64,000 nt of DNA, taken from the NCBI GenBank assembly GCA_032358255.1, contig JAULBX010030263.1:248001-312000 (forward strand), written 5' to 3'. The notes under the pieces are model-generated. The model worked only from the letters and a program-made list of their open reading frames with translations. It was not told the DNA's origin and did not search any database. Below are positions 56,531-64,000 of this stretch, one piece after another; within the stretch, counting starts at the first letter, position 1; each line of letters begins with the position of its first letter. A program made the position numbers and the translations under genes. This DNA is from Heterotrichella gracilis. Its lineage: Eukaryota; Sar; Xanthophyceae; Tribonematales; Xanthonemataceae.

Positions 56531-58328
56531 GGTGCCAGGTCCCTGTGGGGAAGAAAGGGGTGGGTTAGAGGGGAGGGGAGACCATGGTTCTGGGGGGCGT
56601 GGGGAGCTGTAAGGAGGGAGGGGAGGGGATTGGAGAGGTGGTAGGGAGTGTGAGGGGGGAGCATGCACCTCGGGCCTGACATCTCAGCATTCAAACAGGT
56701 GTTCCCAGGAAGTTACCCTAGACCCTCCAAATGCAAACCCTCTAGAATAACAAGGCCTCTTTTTCTGTTTATTCTGCACAACTGCAGCCTACACTGTTGC
56801 TGTGCCTAAGGCTAATCTAGGGCTGGGCCTTCTGCCATGCCTTGCACAGTTTTGAGAGCACCCCACCTGATCTGTTTGACTACCAGTTTTCGCTATCACA
56901 AGTGAGAGACCGCCCCAACGTGCGAACCAGCACAAATGGGCACTTGCATCTCTATGCGTGCTATTTGCCTACGGTAGTTTGTGAATAGACAAAGCTCGGT
57001 GAGAATTCCTTGCGAAACGTCAACGCTGGCCCACTGCGTGCACCGAATTTTGGACAAAGGTGGAGGCTTTTGCGAGTCGTTGGACACCCAGTGACTGCCT
57101 GCTATTTGTACTTTCACCTTCAGGCCTGATAGACATTCAAAGACGAAAGGTGGACCTTACGCATGAACCGTGCACTGGCCGGGTAGGTTTGGCTCCGAAA
57201 GACCTTCCTCCTAGGCCTGCCAGCAAGCCCTAGAACATGGGTACTTTAGTCGAGTGGCTGGACAGCTGTGCCAAACAAACACGTATGAGCAGTAGTAGTA
57301 CAGGGTATTCTACCACAAGGTGTCACCTGTCAGGTGCTCTACCAGACGATGTGTCAGTGACACAAGTAACTTCTGCAGAAGTAAGAACCAGTGACACATG
57401 GCGGACAGCTTCAGCAGCAGCTCACTGCCACAGCCCTGGCTGCGACCCTCTAGGGTCTAGAGGGTGTGCCCCTCGAGGGTGTGCCCTGTGGGGGTCAGAA
57501 CCCCATGAGGAGGAACTCGTCACCTCATGCACAGTGCCACATGGATTGTGGTCCACTGCGGATGATCCAATTTCTTGCTGTTGCCCAAGATCGTTTCAAG
57601 TGTAGTTCCTTAACAGCCAGTGAATGCGTGCACTCCCAATACTGATATTTGCGCAGGGGTGCGCATGGGCTGGGACCATGATAAACAAGTTGTCACAAAG
57701 TTCACAGTGCCACAGTGTTCACGCGCGTAAGTTGGCAACATTCAAACCGCATGTTAATTAATTCAAGGGTCGCAACATTTCTGTCAAAAACAATTTGCGG
57801 ATTAGCAACAGACGGCTGCTTGTACAAATCAATCGGCTCTATGGCATCATTGCACGCGTTGCTTGCGCAACAGCATGAATCATAAAAGTGAATGTCAACA
57901 CCCTCAATTTTGTTGGCAGTGCGGCGCTGCCCAAAAAAACATGTTCATAACAAATGCGCATAGCAAAGACTCTCATCAGAATCACCATTGGAAATGACAA
58001 GATAGACAAAAAAGAAGACAGGCAAACTGGTTACTCCTAGTACCAAATTCTAGTAATATCAACCATGTATAAAATCTTGACTCAACATCTTGTGACAAAA
58101 CCCATGGGGCACAAGGGAAACGGCAGAATTTGCACGCAGGCTGTTGCCCACCTACAAGGCTGTCCCCTGTTGGATACTCACTTGATGTGAGTTTGTCATA
58201 GGTTCGTTTGATGCCAGCTAGCGCAAGGCCTGCCAAGTATGTACTGGCATTAGTTGATAATCATGGCACATTTATCCACCACCCAATAATATGACAGCTC
58301 CATTGCCACACGGCACCACTCCTACCCC
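56531..58328. other. spacer upstream of DRP4, downstream of DRP5
   Basis: No gene recognised. It shares GGCCAGTGCACGGTTCATGC-like, ACAGCCAGTGAATGCGTGCA and CAACAGACGGCTGC blocks with the DRP3 upstream spacer. It also contains GTACAAATAG on the DRP4 strand near 57110, resembling the CAAATAG of the DRP1/DRP2 promoters. Confidence 0.5.
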
Positions 58329-60583
58329 TCACTTAATGTTCCCGTTCAAACCATTGGGGAAGAAAAGCCCTGGCTCGTCCCCGCCATACACAATCTTGAG
58401 CACCTCATCTGGTGTGCGGGAGAAGATGATGGCATTGGAGTCGGTGGGGACCAGGACGACGGTGGGGATGTACTCTGGGGTTTCGGATTGGATCCAAGGG
58501 AAGGTACTGATGGTGTCTTGTGTGGAGCGGAAGGTGCCGAGGTCATCGTCCTGCAAAGGAGAGGAGGGTTAGCACAATGTAAGAGTATTTGCTGAACAAT
58601 TATACACAGTATGGATCCCACATGCATGTTATAGAAAATATATGCAACTGTCACATGTAACATGACAAATATGCAGAGGGAGCGGTAGGGGCTGCATGCA
58701 TGACATCGTATGACTACGACGCATGGCACTGAGTGCGCGTGTGCATGCTTCAAGCTGTCACAGTGCGTCGCATGCTGGCATGTGAGAGCAGCATGCTTTA
58801 ATCGAGTACAGCATACACTACCAGGTTACATAATAACCAGGCTGCAGCGTGCCCTTGCAAGGGTCAAATATGCACGCAGTGTTGGAGCAGTGCCATGCAT
58901 CCAGACGCATCTGTCTGCCTGCTACGATTGTTGCCTTTATCAATGGCAATGGCTGCACACAAACTTTGCTAAGGCTGCATGCAGGCGTCATGCCCACAAA
59001 CCCTACCCAAGGGTTTTACCCCCGCACCTGTGGCCCATCCAGCATGTCCCTGAGGTTGGAAATGGCGGTGACAATGCTCTGCACCGTGGCATTGTAGGGC
59101 TGCACCAGGGTTTCACCCGACTGGGAAAGCAGGGTGCGGAGGATACCGGCGTGGTATGACTCAACTCCCAGGATGCCAGCTGCTGCTTCCAGGTAATCTT
59201 TGTCCTCAATCAGGGGAGCTGCAACGGGGAGTAAAGGGTGGATGGTTACCAAGGGTGGAACATGACTCATGTTACATGAGGTGTACACGTGTGGAAAGCG
59301 TCTTGGAGGCTCCATATGCAAAGTGGTATGCTCCATATGCGCATACGGTGACTAAATGGTGACATGGCGGGCTGAATTTTCTTTTTGTTTTATCAATCGC
59401 TATTGGCATGATGAATACGAAAATGATTCAATACCAATAAATACGTACAAAATTATCACGCAGCCTTGAATGTTGCATGCGCTGCTGAAAGAAAAGGCTT
59501 GGATGCGCTACTGGTCTCAGTTACTAATTAAGGGCATGACATCGTGCATGCACGGATTCTCACCTGCTCCCTTGTAGGCAGTGGCACCCACATCCTCAAA
59601 CAGGAATGCACTCAAGTAGAAGGGGATATCACCAGAGTAGGGCGAGAAAGGCAAAGAGAGGGTGGTGTTGAGGGCGGCGTTGGCGGCGTTGGAGAAGGCA
59701 TCACCGACATTGATGAGAGGCGAGGGGACTGCAGCCTCACCCAGGGCAGAGCGCAGGAATTTGACGTGGGAGATTTAGTGGATGGCAATCTCTGATGCGT
59801 AGGCCTGTGAATGGTGGGGGAGGGGGGGTGAGGTGTAGTGCTTGCCAAGTGAGGAGGGCATCTGGGGAGGGAATTGGGCACTGGGTTGGGAGTTATGTGC
59901 AAGCGGCACGTTGGGTGGGGACGTGGATAGTGGATTTGATACCATGTGACACTGCAACAATCCCATGTGATCCTCAGGTGTCTGAGTTTGTTAAGTTTGA
60001 CACTGGACATGCATGTTTGCTGACCAGCATGCTTCTATTTACCTTGTGCACACTGTGTTGAATTGAATTTGGAACTTCTTCGAAAGAAGGCTGTGCCACA
60101 CAGTCTAAAGTTTAACAGCACGGTCACCGTGAGTCACTGTGCAGACCTAGCATGGCTATATAGCACCCATTGTAAGCAACACACAAACACACATAACTGT
60201 TACAGTAGCAGGGTGTGTTAGCGCAGCAGCCCTGGCAACACACAGGGTCCGGGACAAACGAGATAACACCTAGACATGCGGAGATGACATCCGGTTGCAG
60301 CTGCTCACCTGTGCCTCTGCCGAAAGCTTGGCCTTTTCACAGCCAATGGGTGCAGGCCCATTCCCGTGTCACTCGCGTTCAGGGGTTGGCCAAAGGCAGC
60401 GCAGGAATAGAACTGGGCCTCCAGATACTCCAGGTTGAGTGCAAAGTTGAGGATGTCAACATAGGTGATCATCATGGCTGTGGGCGCCGGTGCTGGTGCT
60501 GTTGACGCTGTGGCGGTGAAGAATACGCCCCTGGTTGTTGCAGCCAGGAGGATTGTGAAGCTGAGGCATGAGAGGCGGGCCAT
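58329..60583 (-). pseudogene. decayed desiccation-related protein gene (DRP5)
   Basis: Fifth PCC13-62/Ferritin_2 copy. Exon equivalents 60309-60583, 59564-59804, 59028-59218 and 58329-58550 keep family splice sites and lengths. Exon 1 has a longer Ala/Pro/Thr-rich signal region. It carries a one-base loss near 60364: after NASDTG the frame reads MGLHPLAVK instead of GPAPIGCEK. Exon 2 has TAA (59773-59775) where all paralogs have Glu in HEI(A/S)HVKFLR, so the predicted metal-ligand codon is a stop. Exons 3 and 4 are open and well conserved (AGILGVESYHAGILRTLLSQ, PTVVLVPTDSNAIIFSRT, PGLFFPNGLNG), so decay looks recent. Sequencing error cannot be excluded, but two independent lesions in one copy argue for a pseudogene. 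Confidence 0.85.
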
Positions 60584-62757
60584 TGTGGTGATACCTGTGT
60601 GAGGGGAGGGGACGCCCGAGTCAGAAATTCATCATTGCATTAGGAGAGTCACTAACTGTGGTGGTGGCTTTGATGAGGGAACATAACCATGTAAGGACCA
60701 CAAGTAAGGAGTCAAAGGTGTTCGGAAGTGGTGTTATTAATGTAATGCAATAATTTGCTCTGAGTCAGAGAGACTCAAAATCCCAGGGACCCTGGACGAT
60801 TGCAACTGACCGTCGAAACGGTTTTAAAATAATGCAAGCCCATGTGTTCAGTGAATGCCGTGAAGGCCAAGGTGAGGTCAGTAGTACTCGCACAAGTGCA
60901 TGCGCCATGGCGTACAGTGTCACGTTGCAGTGCTTGCATGTTAAACCATGGCATTGCTTGCAACACAGTTCCGAACGGGTTGCCCACCTGCTGGCTTCGA
61001 CGGCGCTCCAAGAATCAATCTTTAGACCGTAACAGATAGTGCGTCAGTCGCTACTAGCTGGGGAGGCTGCAAAGACAACAATGCGCAAGTTGAAGATAGA
61101 CTAAGTGGCTATGCGTATGTGCACTGATAGATCCTGCTTGCCCATGCTACTGCTATTTATAGGCGTCCGAAGTGCATGCGTTGATGCAATCCGTGCACAG
61201 ACGTTTGAAGATAAGGGTGTTGCAACTGCCAACTGTCCGTTTGGTGACCCATGTGGACTCGAAGTTCCCCCACCAGTGCCACATGAAACCGGCGGTTTCA
61301 TGTGGCGCGCCATGTGACCGGCAATGCCAGGTGCTGGACTCCAGGTGCTGGACTCATGAGGCCTTTCCACAAAGTGGCAGGTACGATGCAGCTACCCCGA
61401 GCTCCTCATAAGGACCCGCCCGTGAATTGAAGCGTCCAGTCGTCGAGGAGGCGACAGTACAGTACTGCCTGACTAAGGTGGCTAGGATCTAGCTGCTGCT
61501 GCTGTACAGGAATTCAACGTTCCAGGGAAGTGTGCACTGTAACGTGTATGGACAAATGGCGGACTGCACCGCTGGGGTGTTGCAGGTGGTGTGCACCAAT
61601 GGCATCTTGGCTGGCATACATGGTATCAGCTCGCTATGCAGTGCACACACGGCTGTGCCACACGGATGTGCCATGCGCAGATGGCCCGGTGCCATTTTCA
61701 GTAGGGTTTGGAGCATGCTTGCATTCAATTTGCATGCATTGATGAGCCTGCACCCTCACGCAGAAGCCATGGTGTGTAATTTGATCAGTCACCATTCTCA
61801 TACAGTATGGAACAACCTGCCGCCAGCGGCACCATGGCATGTGTACAACACCCAGGTGGGGCAAGATGATTGGGGGCCAAGTGCACGGCTGCCGGTGATT
61901 TAATTCAAAGTACTACCGTATGCAACCAAACATCTCATGCCAACAAACGTGTTGCAATTCAGTTGGCTCGGGTTGCCATGATTGTGCATATATGCAGGAT
62001 TCATCCTATTAGGGATTCATCCGTAAGGCTAGATCCACTGTCTGAGACTACGCCAGTCGCTTGGAAAAGACTGTACTACAGCCTGTAGGAAGTCAAAAAA
62101 ACTTTGAAGCCTCTAGGAATAAATATTGAAAAAGAATAGCTGAACCCAGACCAAGGCAAGCTGGCCTACTCATTCAATACAAAACAATGATAAGCCTAAT
62201 AATTATTTGGCACCCTTAATGCAACCAAAATGGAAACGGATTCTATTCTCGATGGACTGACTTGCATACCTACAGCAGTTATTGGCAAATGGGCAAATGG
62301 TCCTGAACAGTCAATCCATCTGAGTTATCCACCGGTACCCACCTGTGCAAGCGTTGCCACCTCATTGCTCGTACGGTAACCTCCTTGTGACACATCACCC
62401 TGCAGTCATGCCTCTCCTCTCCCTAAACACCCCTTATTGTTGCAACTGATTGCCGTTCTGCCCTGGAATTTTTCTCTTGCGCTATGCCACATACGGCCCT
62501 ACCGCACAGCAAAAAGCCCCTGCCTATCTAAGTCTGAACCTCTCTCGTATCCCTCTGTACAGCAACAGCATTGCAACAGCTCAATTCCTTTAACCGTCTT
62601 TCCCCAAGTGCTCTGTTTCTTGCAAGCCATGGCTTGTCTATCGATTGCCCCTACACAGCTTGGGATCACATAAAACCCTAAACACCCTTATGGGCCATCA
62701 GCAATGCAACTGTAGCTGCATGCCACACAGAGCCGTGCGTGACACATCACCTGGTTG
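60584..62757. other. spacer, no recognised gene
   Basis: Upstream region of DRP5 and beyond. Short frames only. Contains the perfect 13-bp inverted repeat at 61278-61306 and a lone AAACCCTAAAC near 62673. Confidence 0.5.
61278..61306. repeat. perfect 13-bp inverted repeat
   Basis: GCCACATGAAACC, spacer GGC, GGTTTCATGTGGC. No neighbouring T-run and no gene within 600 bp. Confidence 0.9.
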
Positions 62758-63502
62758 TCACCCTGCTTGTGGCTTGGTAATTCCTCCTTTGGGCGGCGAG
62801 CGTTGCATCTTCCTTGGAGGCGGGTGTTTTTGCTTTGGGGGGCTGGTGGTTGCCCATGTGGAGTGGGATGGTGGAGGGCGCCGCAGGGGTGGTGGGGAGC
62901 GGTGTTTTGGAGGTGGTGGAGGTGGTGGCCTGATTTTGTGCTTGGTTTCTGGGGGCTGCTTCTCCAATTGCTTCCTTGGGGGAGGGGGGAGGAGCCACGG
63001 TAGTGGCAGGGGAGGAGGGGAGGGTGGTAGCTGCATGGGTGGTGGCAGCCGTTGTGGTGGTGGATTGGGGGGCGGTCCTGGTGGTGGTGGAGATGGTGAA
63101 GGTGGTGGTGGGCTGGGTGGAGGTAACGGTGGCGGTGTGGGTGGTGGTGGACTGGGTGGACGTAATGGTGGCGGTGTGGGTGGTGGTGGAGATGGTGAGG
63201 GTGGTAGTGGGCTTAGTGGAGACGATGGCGGTGGGCTGGATGCTGATGGTGGCGCAGGAGGGGGGGGTGGGGGTGGTTGTGGTGGTGGTCGTGGGGGTGG
63301 TGCTGGGGATGGGGGTTGCCGCTTTGGGGATGGGACAGGGGGCTCCAGCATCCTCTGCAGTTTTGTCATTGCCGCAGAGATGTTCAACAGACCCTGCAAT
63401 GACATCATCAAATGCGTTTCGATGAATGATCCAGTGTGATCCATACCAATTGTGATCCACCATCCAAGCCCACCCACTGGGGTTAGGGTTTAGGGCTGCC
63501 AC
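62758..63502 (-). CDS. Pro/Thr-rich repeat protein, HRGP-like (frame uncertain)
   Basis: A purine/pyrimidine-skewed repeat region leaves long frames open on both strands. On the minus strand one frame (62758-63477, 239 codons) is a chain of SPPPP/PPSPPPPTPPP blocks typical of hydroxyproline-rich cell-wall glycoproteins of green algae. It is preceded by MGGLGWWITIGMDHTGSFIE and followed by a Lys/Arg/Pro tail. Another frame (62747-63502, 251 codons) is Thr-rich (TATITSTQSTTTHTATVTST) after a mixed N-terminus with Cys residues. The plus strand has a Gly-rich 264-codon frame. The SPPPP frame is the best match to a known class, but there is no signal peptide at its first Met, so it may be one exon of a larger gene or not a gene at all. 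Confidence 0.4.
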
Positions 63503-64000
63503 TGCACTCAGTGGGGGCAGCAGTCACCAATAGGTGAGGAGCTGATGCAACAACCTCAAGATGGAAGGGTCAAATGCGTGCACAATGCTGCATGAAAGAG
63601 CATACCAAGAACCCCTGGCAGGCCACTAACCATCCGCTAGGGTGCCATGTGATGCCACCTCCTACCTTTCAGGAGGCGGGGGGTGGCATGGTGGCCGTGG
63701 ACCCTAAGGGTAAGGGGTTCATATACTTTCCACCCTGCCTGGCCTGGACGTGCAAACCACGCAAGGACTCACGCCCTGATCAAACCCTAATCGCGTAGCC
63801 TGGTTGCACCTCAAAGCCCTACGTTGGCATGCACCCATTTGCAATGCAGGCCAGCGCTCACCCCTGTGGCCACCTTCCCTTGCAAGCTTGGCAGGGGGGT
63901 GACTGTAGATAGGATCAGCTCCTGAACCTGCGGGACCACATGGGGCGGCTGTCAACCCTAAGGTAAACCCTAAACCCTAAGGGTTTGGAAGGATGCGCTC
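63503..64000. other. right edge, no recognised gene
   Basis: Contains AAACCCTAAACCCTAAGGGT (63964-63983), a head-to-head pair of telomere-like motifs, and several CCCTAA/TTAGGG fragments. No protein family recognised. Confidence 0.45.

Noticed and set aside
61105-61317. 70-codon frame with a hydrophobic start (LPMLLLFIGV)
   Set aside because: No family match, overlaps another frame, and spans the perfect inverted repeat; likely chance.

Overview
This is nuclear DNA from a photosynthetic green-lineage eukaryote, most likely a green alga. It holds intron-rich genes with GT-AG introns, a plastid phosphoenolpyruvate/phosphate translocator and a lumazine synthase. It also has plant-type CG-1 transcription factors, PCC13-62-type desiccation-related proteins and many copies of the plant-type telomere motif AAACCCT, mostly inside introns. 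I could not fix the species. All exon models were read by eye from splice sites, reading phase and family similarity; no search was run.

Layout. 3.75-7.61 kb (-): a divergent CG-1-domain protein. 9.53-14.82 kb (-): the translocator, whose introns hold a SINE, a DNA-transposon-like element and a long foldback. 15.63-26.94 kb (+): a 21-exon CAMTA (CG-1, TIG/IPT, ankyrin, weak C-terminal IQ/CaM region), head to head with the translocator. 29.26-35.53 kb (+): two desiccation-related genes (DRP1, DRP2). 37.81-40.17 kb (-): a GNAT acetyltransferase. 42.34-43.85 kb (-): lumazine synthase, whose first exon is not settled. 45.05-48.93 kb (+): a DDX47/RRP3/RH10 DEAD-box helicase. 50.15-60.58 kb (-): three more desiccation-related genes (DRP3, DRP4 and a decayed DRP5). 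62.76-63.50 kb: a Pro/Thr-rich repeat ORF.

The five DRP genes form two tandem arrays in opposite orientation around a block of ordinary genes. The four intact copies have the same exon lengths modulo 3 and the same intron phases, and each encodes exactly 297 residues. They are predicted to be secreted ferritin-like proteins.

The most striking unexplained structure is a class of short direct duplications that straddle exon/intron boundaries. In almost every multi-exon gene, one or more splice junctions have a nearby degenerate 'echo' carrying the exon edge, the splice site and flanking intron sequence. These often come with AAACCCT-type tracts. The two CG-1 genes share intron positions inside the CG-1 domain, so they are old paralogs even though one has lost, or never had, the TIG/ankyrin part.
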